Position numbers and translations under genes: made by a program. The notes beneath the pieces were generated by a model. It worked only from the letters and a program-made list of their open reading frames with translations. It ran no database searches and was not told the origin of the DNA. From Mycobacterium branderi (GTDB lineage: Bacteria > Actinomycetota > Actinomycetes > Mycobacteriales > Mycobacteriaceae), in assembly GCF_010728725.1 (NCBI RefSeq), contig NZ_AP022606.1, forward strand, positions 1,860,001 to 1,924,000: a stretch of DNA of 64,000 nucleotides. The letters are read 5' to 3'. Shown piece after piece: positions 48,716 to 57,377 of the stretch (its first letter is position 1; every line of letters begins with the position of its first letter).

Positions 48716-49480
48716 ATGACCGGCGACCTGTTGACCCATCGCGGTGGGCGCGGGCAGCCGGTGGTGCTGGTGCACGGGCTGATGGGGCGGGGGACCACGT
48801 GGTCGCGTCAGCTGCCCTGGCTGACCCGTCTGGGCGCCGTGTACACCTATGACGCGCCGTGGCACCGCGGCCGCGACGTCGCCGATCCGCACCCGATCAG
48901 CACCGAACGCTTCGTGGCCGACCTCGGCGACGCGGTGGCCACTCTCGGTACACCGGCGCACCTGGTCGGCCATTCGATGGGCGCATTGCACTCGTGGTGC
49001 CTGGCCGCCGAGCGGCCCGACCTGGTGTCGGCGCTCGTGGTCGAGGACATGGCGCCGGATTTCCGCGGCCGCACCACGGGTCCCTGGGAGCCGTGGCTGC
49101 ACGCCCTGCCCGTCGAATTCGAGTCTGCCGAACAGGTATTCGCCGAGTTCGGGGACATCGCCGGCCGGTACTTCCTGGAATCCTTCGACCGCACCGCGAC
49201 TGGCTGGCGGCTGCACGGGCATGTCGAGCGATGGATCGAGATCGCCGCCGAGTGGGGCACCCGCGACTACTGGGCGCAATGGAAGGCGGTGCGGTCGCCG
49301 GCGCTGCTCATCGAAGCCGGCAACTCGGTCACGCCGCCCGGCCAGATGCGTCAGATGAGCGAAACCGGCTATCGGACAACCTATTTGCGGGTTCCCGAAG
49401 CCGGCCATCTGGTGCACGACGACGCACCGGAGGTCTACCGCGAAGCGGTGGAATCCTTCTTAAGGAGCGTCGCCGACTAG
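48716..49480 (+). CDS. Alpha/beta hydrolase (Rv3591c homologue)
   Basis: 254 residues from ATG 48716. Oxyanion motif HGLMGRGTTW, nucleophile GHSMGALHSW (Ser) and a late AGHLVHDDAPE with the catalytic His. A small cap between holds aromatic residues. A carboxyl-ester or similar hydrolase; the substrate is not known. The leaderless -10 TACCGT supports this ATG over the GTG at 48707. Its end overlaps the mutY end by about 20 bases on the opposite strand. Confidence 0.9.
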   Translation: MTGDLLTHRGGRGQPVVLVHGLMGRGTTWSRQLPWLTRLGAVYTYDAPWHRGRDVADPHPISTERFVADLGDAVATLGTPAHLVGHSMGALHSWCLAAERPDLVSALVVEDMAPDFRGRTTGPWEPWLHALPVEFESAEQVFAEFGDIAGRYFLESFDRTATGWRLHGHVERWIEIAAEWGTRDYWAQWKAVRSPALLIEAGNSVTPPGQMRQMSETGYRTTYLRVPEAGHLVHDDAPEVYREAVESFLRSVAD

Positions 49481-50362
49481 GGCGTAGCGGCCGTCGGGCA
49501 TCCGTGTCACCAGGCCGTCGGCGAGAAGCGAGTCCAGCGCGCGGTCGCGCTGCTCGGTATCGGTCAGCCAGGCCACGTCCAGCTGCGCTCGAGTAACCGG
49601 AGAGGTGTTGTCCCGCAACACATCCAGCAGCCTCCCGCGGACCTGGCGGTCGGTGCCGGCGTAGGTTTGCGGGCGTCGTGCCGGTCCGTCCGCCGGGGGA
49701 TATCCGGCTTGCCGCCATCGGCAGCGGGAAACCGGGCACAGTCCGCATCTCGGCGTCCGAGCGGTGCACACCGTCGCGCCCAGTTCCATCAACGCCGCCG
49801 AAAATTGATGCGCCACTCCGTTTTCCGGCAACAACGCGGTGACGTCGGCGTGATCACGCACCGCCGAGGGCGTGCCGGCATCGGCTCGGCCGTGCACGGC
49901 GCGGGCCATCACCCGGCGCACGTTGGTGTCCACCACCGGCACCGGCTGGCGGTAGGCGAAACACGCCACCGCCCGCGCAGTGTAGGACCCGACCCCCGGC
50001 AGCGTCATCAGGGTGTCGACGTCGTCGGGAACCACATCGTCATAGTCGCGTGCGATCACGGTGGCGCATTCATGCAGGCGCTTGGCCCGCCTTGGATAAC
50101 CCAGTTTGCCCCAGGCGCGCAGCACATCGGCGGCGCTGGCCGCCGCCGTCGCCGATGGTGTGGGCCAGCGCGCCACCCACTCCGTCCAGATGGGCAGCAC
50201 CCGGGCCACCGGCGTCTGCTGGAGCATGAACTCGCTGACCAGGATCTGCCACGGACTGACGCCGGGATCGCGCCACGGCAGGTCGCGCCGCGATCTCTCG
50301 TACCAGCTCAGCAGGTCCTCGGGAGAGACGTTCATCGGCGCGTACGGCAGAATGTGCGCCAT
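49460..50362 (-). CDS. mutY: A/G-specific adenine glycosylase
   Basis: 300 residues from ATG 50362 (MAHILPYAPMNVSPEDL), matching the M. tuberculosis start MPHIL. The helix-hairpin-helix is LPGVGSYTARAV, the catalytic Asp is in VVDTNVRRV and the iron-sulfur ligands are in CTARTPRCGLCPVSRC. It removes adenine opposite 8-oxoguanine. The start codon overlaps that of canB on the other strand (CATG). Confidence 0.94.
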   Translation of the reverse strand: MAHILPYAPMNVSPEDLLSWYERSRRDLPWRDPGVSPWQILVSEFMLQQTPVARVLPIWTEWVARWPTPSATAAASAADVLRAWGKLGYPRRAKRLHECATVIARDYDDVVPDDVDTLMTLPGVGSYTARAVACFAYRQPVPVVDTNVRRVMARAVHGRADAGTPSAVRDHADVTALLPENGVAHQFSAALMELGATVCTARTPRCGLCPVSRCRWRQAGYPPADGPARRPQTYAGTDRQVRGRLLDVLRDNTSPVTRAQLDVAWLTDTEQRDRALDSLLADGLVTRMPDGRYALVGDAP

Positions 50363-50987
50363 GCCCAATACCAATCCCATAACCGCGTGGAAGGCACTTA
50401 AAGAGGGTAACGAGCGGTTTGTCGCCGGCAAGCCCGAACACCCCAGCCAGAGCATCGAGCACCGGGCCAAACTGGCCGAGGGCCAAAAGCCCACCGCGGT
50501 GGTGTTCGGCTGCGGCGACAGCCGGGTGGCCGCCGAGATCATCTTCGACCAGGGCCTGGGCGACGTGTTCGTGGTGCGCACCGCGGGGCACGTGATCGAC
50601 TCCGCGGTGCTGGGCTCGATCGAGTTCGCGGTGACGGTGCTCGACGTGCCGCTGATCGTGGTCCTCGGCCACGACAGCTGCGGTGCGGTGAAGGCGACGC
50701 TGTCGGCACTCGACGACGGCGCGCTGCCCGGCGGCTATGTGCGTGACCTGGTCGAGCGGGTGACGCCGTCCATCCTGCTGGGCCGTCGGGAGGGCCTGAG
50801 CCGGGTCGACGAGTTCGAGGCGCGGCACGTGGTCGAGACCGGCGCGCAGCTGCTGGCGCGGTCGACGGCCATCGCCGAACGAGTCGCCGCGGGCACGCTG
50901 GCGATCGCCGGAGTCACCTACCACCTGGCCGACGGGCGGGCGGTACTGCGCAACCACATCGGCGAGATCGGCGACGAGGTGTCGTAG
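50361..50987 (+). CDS. canB: Beta-carbonic anhydrase
   Basis: 208 residues from ATG 50361 (MPNTNPITAWKALKEGN). The zinc ligands are in FGCGDSRV and GHDSCGAV. It interconverts CO2 and bicarbonate. It matches Rv3588c. The start overlaps that of mutY head to head. CAGAAT seven bases before the ATG could be a leaderless -10. An in-frame ATG at 50352 is possible. Confidence 0.95.
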   Translation: MPNTNPITAWKALKEGNERFVAGKPEHPSQSIEHRAKLAEGQKPTAVVFGCGDSRVAAEIIFDQGLGDVFVVRTAGHVIDSAVLGSIEFAVTVLDVPLIVVLGHDSCGAVKATLSALDDGALPGGYVRDLVERVTPSILLGRREGLSRVDEFEARHVVETGAQLLARSTAIAERVAAGTLAIAGVTYHLADGRAVLRNHIGEIGDEVS

Positions 50988-50991
50988 TGGG

Positions 50992-51318
50992 TCACCGTCC
51001 GAGCCCGAGGTATTGCGGGCAGTAGGCGCTTTCGGCGGCGCTGATGACGAATCCCGCTTGCCAGGGATTGAGCTGCAGCGCGCCCATGACAGGGCTTAGC
51101 GCCGACCACTTGGCCCACCGCGGTGGTCCGGTGGCAAGCCGGGAAACGTTGTCGCAAACGCCGCGACCCGCTGCGATCAGCTCTGCGGGGTCTCCGGTAA
51201 TCCCCTGATCGGCAAGGGCTTTGAGGAAAGTGTCATCGGCCGAATCCGCATGTGCGACCGCTGTGGGCAGCATGCCGATTGCCAACACTGCCGCGAAGGC
51301 GCACAACGATATCTTCAC
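50992..51318 (-). CDS. Secreted DUF732 protein
   Basis: 108 residues from a GTG at 51318. Signal peptide (cleavage near AVAHADS), then the DUF732 domain: DDTFLKALADQGI, a GVCDNV segment and CPQYL at the end, with one conserved Cys pair. The family is common in mycobacteria as small exported proteins of unknown role. It lies between canB and a two-component system. Confidence 0.86.
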   Translation of the reverse strand: MKISLCAFAAVLAIGMLPTAVAHADSADDTFLKALADQGITGDPAELIAAGRGVCDNVSRLATGPPRWAKWSALSPVMGALQLNPWQAGFVISAAESAYCPQYLGLGR

Positions 51319-51382
51319 CGCCTGGCCACGTTAGTGACCGAACCTCAGAACTGGCTGGAAAGTCGTTGGCAACAACCTTGAG

Positions 51383-52048
51383 TCAACCCGCGTAGCGCGG
51401 CGCGACGATGCCGTGGTCGTAGGCGTACACGATGGCCGCGGCGCGGTCGCGCAGGTTGAGCTTGACGAAGATCCGTCCGATGTGGCTTTTGACCGTCAGC
51501 TCGGAAATGCACAATTCGCAGGCGATTTCGGCGTTCGACCGGCCCTGCCCGACCAGCCGCAGCACGTCGCGCTCGCGCGCAGTCAGGTCGGCGACGGCTT
51601 GCGGGCGGTGTTCACCGGCGACCCGCCGATAAGTGGAGAGCACGCGTGACGTGACCGCCGGGTCGAGGTAGGCATCACCCTGGGCGACGGCCCGCACCGC
51701 GCGGATCAGCTCCTCGGCGGAGGAATCCTTGAGCACGAATCCCGAGGCACCGGCCCGCAGCGCACCCGAGAGCAGCTCGTCGTCGTTGAACGTGGTCAGC
51801 GCCAGCACCGGCGGCGAATCGGTGGCGGCGAGCCTGCGGGTGGCCTCGATTCCGTCGACCCGCTTCATCCGCAGATCCATCACCACCACGTCGGGGCGAT
51901 GCTCGGCGACCGCATCGCAAACCTCGTCGCCGTCAGCGCATTCCGCGACAATGACGAATCCGTCCTTGCGGCGCAGAATCCGGCGCAGGCCGGACCGAAC
52001 CAGATCCTGGTCGTCGACCAGTAAGACGGAAATCTCGGCGGCGCCCAT
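51383..52048 (-). CDS. NarL-family response regulator
   Basis: 221 residues from ATG 52048 (MGAAEISVLLVDDQDLVRS). The receiver has the phospho-Asp in VVVMDLRM and a later Lys (LKDSS). The LuxR-type DNA-binding end reads LTARERDVLRLVGQGRSNAEIA...LTVKSHI. Its start is two bases after the kinase stop. Alternative starts upstream would overlap the kinase gene. Confidence 0.92.
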   Translation of the reverse strand: MGAAEISVLLVDDQDLVRSGLRRILRRKDGFVIVAECADGDEVCDAVAEHRPDVVVMDLRMKRVDGIEATRRLAATDSPPVLALTTFNDDELLSGALRAGASGFVLKDSSAEELIRAVRAVAQGDAYLDPAVTSRVLSTYRRVAGEHRPQAVADLTARERDVLRLVGQGRSNAEIACELCISELTVKSHIGRIFVKLNLRDRAAAIVYAYDHGIVAPRYAG

Positions 52049-52050
52049 GT

Positions 52051-53253
52051 CTACAGTGGACACCGTCGCGTCGGGGGGATCGGGTCGCTCAACGGAATCT
52101 CGGCGCGCACCGACCACTCGTTGCCGGACGGTCCGGCGTCGATCACGCCGCCAAGCAGCTCCACTCGTTGGCGCATGCCGGCCAGCCCACGACCGTCTCG
52201 CGATGCGCGCGTGGCACCCACCGCCACCGGCACCGTGTTGACCACCGACAGCACCGCCGCTGATGGCGAAACCACCAGCTGCACTGTGGCTTTCGATTCG
52301 GGTGCGTGTTTGGCGATGTTGGCCAGCGACTCCTGAGTGATCCGGTAGAGCGCCAATCCGACCGCCGCTGACACCCGATTGGGGTCACCCTGGCTGCGCA
52401 GTGTGACCGGCAACCCCGCCTGGACGAAATCGTCGACCAGATCAGGGATGTCGGCGATTCCGGGTTCCGGGGCCATCTTCGCCGGGCCGGCATCGAGCAG
52501 CCCGACCGTGCGGCGGATATCGGCCATCGCCTGACGGCCCAGCCGCTCGGCGTCGGTCAGCGCATCGACCGCGTCGTCGATATCACGGTCCCGCTGCAGC
52601 GCATGCCGGGCCCCTGTCACGTGAAGCATTGTGACGGAAAGGGAATGGGCGATGACGTCGTGCACCTCACGGGCGATCCGCCGCCGCTCGTCGGCCACGG
52701 CGTGCTCGGCCAGATCCGCCTGCATCTCTTGCTGTTTGACGATCAACTGCGCCTGGATTCGCGTCAGAATGCCCATCAGCCAACCCATTGCGACCATGCC
52801 CAGATACAACGCCAGCTCGTCAAGCCGATGCATCCCGGCAGCCACCACCAGCAGCGCCACCGCCGATCCCAGGGCAAGTGTCCCGACAAGCATCGGGCCC
52901 AGTGCGGCCGTACACCCCAGGGCCACCACCAGCAATACCGGCGCCACGTCTCCAGCGACCGGTGTCGAGGTCGCGAAGAGCAGGACGGTTGTCGCCGCAA
53001 ACGAGGTGGCCCAGACCAGGCCCGGCAGAAACCTGACGCCGGCCAGGAAGAACAGCAGCAACGGCGCGAGCGCCAGCAGCGCCGCAATGCCTGAGGCGGG
53101 CAGGTCGGCGCGGCCGCGCTGCATAATCGACGCGACAAGGAACAGCACCATGGCGGTGTCGACCATGAGGACGAAGTTCCAGGAATACCCGGGCGGTATC
53201 AGCACGGCGCGTTGGCGCACCCGATCGCACACGAAATCGATCACGCGCCTCAT
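52051..53253 (-). CDS. Sensor histidine kinase (NarL-type partner)
   Basis: 400 residues from ATG 53253 (MRRVIDFVCDRVRQRA). About six membrane helices are followed by HisKA_3 with the phospho-His in EVHDVIAHSLSV and an ATPase domain (DGRGLAGM near the end). The C-terminus is PPTRRCPL. Paired with the next gene. TACGAT six bases upstream suggests a leaderless transcript. The signal is unknown; neighbours suggest a link to MmpL export. Confidence 0.93.
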   Translation of the reverse strand: MRRVIDFVCDRVRQRAVLIPPGYSWNFVLMVDTAMVLFLVASIMQRGRADLPASGIAALLALAPLLLFFLAGVRFLPGLVWATSFAATTVLLFATSTPVAGDVAPVLLVVALGCTAALGPMLVGTLALGSAVALLVVAAGMHRLDELALYLGMVAMGWLMGILTRIQAQLIVKQQEMQADLAEHAVADERRRIAREVHDVIAHSLSVTMLHVTGARHALQRDRDIDDAVDALTDAERLGRQAMADIRRTVGLLDAGPAKMAPEPGIADIPDLVDDFVQAGLPVTLRSQGDPNRVSAAVGLALYRITQESLANIAKHAPESKATVQLVVSPSAAVLSVVNTVPVAVGATRASRDGRGLAGMRQRVELLGGVIDAGPSGNEWSVRAEIPLSDPIPPTRRCPL

Positions 53254-53259
53254 CGGCCC

Positions 53260-53265
53260 ATCGTA
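53260..53265 (-). promoter_or_regulatory. Leaderless -10 of the histidine kinase
   Basis: Minus-strand TACGAT is followed by six bases and the ATG at 53253. Confidence 0.5.
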
Positions 53266-53373
53266 GAAGGGTTCGGCGCACCATACATCATGCTGCAGAC
53301 GGAGTCCGACTCCGACCGTGGTAGGAGCCCGAAAACCGGACCCTGGCACGACGACGGGCGCTCCGCATTTCCC

Positions 53374-53379
53374 TAGCGT
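53374..53379 (+). promoter_or_regulatory. Leaderless -10 of the small gene before mmpL
   Basis: TAGCGT is followed by seven bases (CACAGCC) and the ATG at 53387. Confidence 0.5.
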
Positions 53380-53386
53380 CACAGCC

Positions 53387-53713
53387 ATGACGTGGACACA
53401 ACTGCACGAGCGGATGGCTTTCATGGCCGACCTGATCGACCGGGCCGCCGAAAACCCTGATGCAGCACTGCATTGCAATGGCAACCTGCCCGACGTCGAG
53501 CGGCTTTTCGGCGGTGAAGAGGGGCTGCTGCTTTCGCTGCAGCAGCGCTGGATCACCGCGGTGACCGCCCGGCTGGACGGCGACATCTCGGTCGAGCAGG
53601 CCCGCGCCGAGATCGCCGCTGCCGAACCGGGCCTGCGCGCCCTACTGGATGCGGCCGCCAAGCGGTCACGGCGGCTGCGATCCGAACAAAGTGCCGAGCA
53701 GACCGTTGCCTGA
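53387..53713 (+). CDS. Small helical cytosolic protein, upstream of mmpL
   Basis: 108 residues from ATG 53387 (MTWTQLHERMAFMADLID), with no signal peptide or membrane helix. It is Ala/Glu-rich and helical, with a single Cys (about 25, LHCNGNL). I do not recognise the family. The start is supported by TAGCGT seven bases upstream. It overlaps the mmpL start by eight bases, which suggests coupled expression, perhaps as a chaperone or regulator of that exporter. Confidence 0.72.
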   Translation: MTWTQLHERMAFMADLIDRAAENPDAALHCNGNLPDVERLFGGEEGLLLSLQQRWITAVTARLDGDISVEQARAEIAAAEPGLRALLDAAAKRSRRLRSEQSAEQTVA

Positions 53714-56549
53714 GCTACTCACCCGGGCAGCACGTTTCATCAGTCGACGCGGCGCACTGGTCGTGCTCGGATGGATCGTCGCGGCCGGGCTGGCCAACAC
53801 AGTGGTGCCGCAGCTGGAGCGGGTCGTGGCGTCGCACTCCCGGTCGTTCATGCCGGCATCGGCGGCCAGCTCGATCGCGGCGAGGCGCTCGGCCGAACTG
53901 TTCGGCAACGTCCCCAGCAACAACATCAATTACGTTGTGCTGGAACGCGATCAGCCGTTGCGGCCGACGGACCGGCACTACTACGACACCCTGGTGTCGG
54001 CGTTGCGATCCGACACCTCCCACGTCACCGCCGTCACCGACCTGTGGGCGGTGCCGCTCACCGAATCGGCCGCGTTGAGCCATGACGGTCGTTCGGCGAA
54101 TGTGATGCTGCGTCTGTCGGGGATGCTGGGCACCTCGGCGGCCGCCGACGCGGTCACCGCAGTGCGCCACACGGTAGCTCGGCTGGCGCCGCCCGAAGGT
54201 CTGCATGTCTACGTCACTGGGCCGGGCGCCACCATCTCCGACGAATTCGCCGCCATCGACCGGCAGATGCTGCTGATCACCGCGGCCACGATCGCGGTGA
54301 TCCTGATCTTGCTGCTGGTCGTCTACCGCTCACCGGTCGCTGCTGCCATCCCGCTGGTGTCGGTGGGCCTGGCGCTGGCTGTGGCGCGGCCATTGGTGGC
54401 GCTGTTGGGTGGGCACAACGTGGTGGAAGTGTCGCTGTTCTCGGTGGCGATGATTGCGGCGATGCTGCTCGGTGCGGGCACCGACTACGCGATCTTTCTG
54501 ATCGGTCGCTACCACGAGGGCCGCAGACGCGGAATCGGCCCGGCCGCCGCGCTGGAGCAGGCGTACCGCGGTGTCGCGCCGGTGGTCGTGGGATCTGCGC
54601 TGACGATGGCGGTCGCGTTGGCCTGCCTGAACCTGGCCAAAGTAGGCATGTTTCGCAGCGTCGGAATGCCTTGCGCCATCGGCATATTGACGGGGATGGC
54701 AGCTGCACTTACTCTGACCCCGGCGTTGATCAGCCTGGCTGGGCGTCGTGGCCTGCTGGAACCCCGACCGTCGATGATCGCACGCCGCTGGCGGCGGATG
54801 GGGGTCGTCGTCGCGCGCTGGCCCGGGCCGGTCTTGGTTGCCAGCGGCCTGGTCGTCCTCGTCCTTGCGCTGCCGGTGGCCGGGTTGCGGCCCGGCTGGA
54901 ACGAACCGGCGGCCACGCCCGCCGGCGCCGATTCCAGTCGCGGTTATCGAGCGGTCGACCAGCATTTCCCGGCGAATCAGCTGTTTCCCGATGTGGTAAC
55001 CGTCGGGGCTGACCACGACCTGCGCAATCCCGCGAGCCTGATCGCCATCGAGCGGATCACCCGCCAGATCATGGCGATACCGGGCGTGCGGATGGTGCAA
55101 TCGGCCAGCCGGCCGGCCGGCACAGTGCCCGACGAGGCCACCCTGAGCCACCAGGCGAGCCTGCTGGGGGAGCGATTCGGCGCCGGGATCGATTCGCTGG
55201 TGCAACGCCTCCAGCGGGCGGGTGACCTGGACGCCATGTTGTCGCGGATGGCCGCGACGGTGGACCAACTGGGCCGGGGCATGGCCGGCAGCGCCGCCGG
55301 CCTGGGCGAAATCAACTCCGGCGCCGACGATATGCGCGCCGGCTTGGACGGTTTGCAAACCAACATCATTACCGTGTCGGAGTACCTGGACCCGTTGCGC
55401 GGCTTCGTCACCAACACCGCCGACTGCCCGGCCAACCCGATTTGCTCTGCGGTGGCGCGTGTCGTCGAACCCGTCGACGCCGTGGTCCACAGTTCCACTG
55501 AATTGTCCAGCGGGGCAGTTAAATTGACGTCAGGTTCAGGCACGGCGACAGCGGGTTTGGCCGGGCTACCCCGAACCTTGCAGTCGATGCGCGACGTGCT
55601 CGGCCAGGCAAGGTCGGCCACCGGCGACCTGAGAGACACCCTGGGCTCGCTCGGCCCGCAGGTGCGTGAGCTCACCGACTACCTGCGCGACCTCGACGCC
55701 GGTTTCCGCAGCAGCGCGGCGGGCGGCTTCTACCTGCCGTCGCGCGCGCTGTCGGACCCGAGATACCGAGAAGTGTTGAAAGACTTGATGTCTGGCGACG
55801 GGCACGCAACCTATCTGCTGGTCTACGGCAATCGCGACGAGTGGGGAGCCGACGGCGCGCGCCGCGCCGAGCAGGTCCGGACCGCGGTCGCCGAAGCCAC
55901 CAAGGAGGGCACGCTGACCCCCACCGAGGTGGACCTGGCCGGCGTCGGTCCGGTGACCAACGACCTGCAAGTCTTCGTCGCCCACGACTTCCGGTTGCTG
56001 GTGGTCGCGACGCTGGCGCTGATCTTTTTGATCGTCGCAGTGATGCTGCGCAGCCCGGTGGCGGCCGCGGCGGTGATGGGCACGGTGATCGTCTCGTACG
56101 CCTCGGCGGTGGCGGTCAGCGGCCTGGTGTGCCGGCATCTGCTCGGCCAGGAAATGCACTGGGCCGTCGCGCCGATCGCGTTCATCGCGCTGGTGGCCGT
56201 CGGCGCCGACTACAACCTGCTGCTGGCGATGCGAATCCGCGAGGAGGTCCGCGCCGGTATCGGGACGGGCATCGTGCGTGCCTTCGCCGGCACGGGCGGG
56301 GTGGTGACGACGGCCGGCGTCGTCTTCGGGATCACGATGTTCGCCCTGATGGCCAGCACCGTGCAGCCTGTCGCGCAGACCGGCCTGACCGTCGGTGTCG
56401 GGCTGCTACTGGACACATTGATCGTCCGGACCTTCCTGCTTCCCTCACTCGTGGCGTTGCTGAATCGCTGGTTTTGGTGGCCCCGCCGGGTCACGGTCGG
56501 CCGGACCAGCCTCGCGACACGCCGAGAACGGTCGCTCGTGTCAGTGTGA
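53706..56549 (+). CDS. MmpL-family RND transporter
   Basis: About 947 residues from TTG 53706 (LPELLTRAARFISRRG), though GTG 53691 is also possible. Two RND repeats are present: helix 1, a periplasmic domain, then helices 2-6 with GAGTDYAIFLIGR; and in the second half the matching VGADYNLLLAM. Helix 7 onwards repeats the pattern. MmpL proteins export lipids or siderophores in mycobacteria. Gene order with a two-component system suggests signal-controlled export. The second periplasmic loop holds a CPANPIC Cys pair. Confidence 0.92.
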   Translation: MPELLTRAARFISRRGALVVLGWIVAAGLANTVVPQLERVVASHSRSFMPASAASSIAARRSAELFGNVPSNNINYVVLERDQPLRPTDRHYYDTLVSALRSDTSHVTAVTDLWAVPLTESAALSHDGRSANVMLRLSGMLGTSAAADAVTAVRHTVARLAPPEGLHVYVTGPGATISDEFAAIDRQMLLITAATIAVILILLLVVYRSPVAAAIPLVSVGLALAVARPLVALLGGHNVVEVSLFSVAMIAAMLLGAGTDYAIFLIGRYHEGRRRGIGPAAALEQAYRGVAPVVVGSALTMAVALACLNLAKVGMFRSVGMPCAIGILTGMAAALTLTPALISLAGRRGLLEPRPSMIARRWRRMGVVVARWPGPVLVASGLVVLVLALPVAGLRPGWNEPAATPAGADSSRGYRAVDQHFPANQLFPDVVTVGADHDLRNPASLIAIERITRQIMAIPGVRMVQSASRPAGTVPDEATLSHQASLLGERFGAGIDSLVQRLQRAGDLDAMLSRMAATVDQLGRGMAGSAAGLGEINSGADDMRAGLDGLQTNIITVSEYLDPLRGFVTNTADCPANPICSAVARVVEPVDAVVHSSTELSSGAVKLTSGSGTATAGLAGLPRTLQSMRDVLGQARSATGDLRDTLGSLGPQVRELTDYLRDLDAGFRSSAAGGFYLPSRALSDPRYREVLKDLMSGDGHATYLLVYGNRDEWGADGARRAEQVRTAVAEATKEGTLTPTEVDLAGVGPVTNDLQVFVAHDFRLLVVATLALIFLIVAVMLRSPVAAAAVMGTVIVSYASAVAVSGLVCRHLLGQEMHWAVAPIAFIALVAVGADYNLLLAMRIREEVRAGIGTGIVRAFAGTGGVVTTAGVVFGITMFALMASTVQPVAQTGLTVGVGLLLDTLIVRTFLLPSLVALLNRWFWWPRRVTVGRTSLATRRERSLVSV

Positions 56550-57373
56550 CCTGGCCTTACGGTGTGAATGTGCTGGATCTGGAACCGCATGGGCCGTTGC
56601 CGCCGGAGATCTACTGGCGGCGCAGGGGGCTTGCGCTGGGCATCGCGGTCGTCGTGATCGGAATCGTGGTCGCGACCATCGTCGCGATCATGAGCAGCAG
56701 TGCGGGCGCCAAAACGAGCGACAAGCCCACTGCCGCAACCCCCGCGAAGTCTCCGATTCAGCAGCCGCAGGTCGAGACCCCGGTGACGCCGCCGGCGGCG
56801 CAGAACCAGGCTCCCTCCGAGACGCCGACCGCGGCTGTGCAGCCGCCGCCGGTGCTCAAGGAGGGCGACGACTGCCCCGACTCGACACTGGCCGTCAAAG
56901 GTCTGACCAACGCGCCTCAATACGCCATCGGCGACCAGCCGAAGTTCACCATGGTCGTCACCAACATCGGGCTGGTGGCCTGCAAACGCGACGTCGGCGC
57001 CGCGGTGCTGGCCGCCTACGTGTATTCGCTGGACAACAAGCGGCTGTGGTCCAACCTCGATTGCGCGCCGTCCAACGAGACGCTGGTGAAGACCTTCGCG
57101 CCCGGTGAGCAGGTGACCACGGCGGTGACCTGGACGGGCATGGGATCGGCGCCGCACTGTCCGCTGCCGCGCCAGCCGATCGGGCCGGGCACCTACAACC
57201 TCGTGGTGCAGCTGGGCAACCTGCGCTCGGCGCCGGTGCCGTTCATCCTGGCCGAGCCGGGTCCGCCCGGCGCGCCCGGTGCGCCACCGCCGGGAACGCC
57301 GCCGTCGCCCGGCTTGCCCGCGCCCGGTGAGCTCGGCCCGCCGCCCGGGCCGGCCGCTCCCGGCGGCAACTGA
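56546..57373 (+). CDS. Membrane-anchored protein (Rv3587c homologue)
   Basis: 275 residues from GTG 56546 in a GTGA overlap with mmpL. One membrane helix (about 32-55), a Pro/Thr-rich linker, then an extracellular beta-rich domain (about 110-240) with Cys residues (GDDCPDST, VACKRDV, LDCAPSN, PHCPLPRQ). The end is low-complexity Pro/Gly (GAPGAPPPGTPPSPGLP). Probably surface-exposed, function unknown. Confidence 0.86.
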   Translation: MTWPYGVNVLDLEPHGPLPPEIYWRRRGLALGIAVVVIGIVVATIVAIMSSSAGAKTSDKPTAATPAKSPIQQPQVETPVTPPAAQNQAPSETPTAAVQPPPVLKEGDDCPDSTLAVKGLTNAPQYAIGDQPKFTMVVTNIGLVACKRDVGAAVLAAYVYSLDNKRLWSNLDCAPSNETLVKTFAPGEQVTTAVTWTGMGSAPHCPLPRQPIGPGTYNLVVQLGNLRSAPVPFILAEPGPPGAPGAPPPGTPPSPGLPAPGELGPPPGPAAPGGN

Positions 57374-57377
57374 GCAG

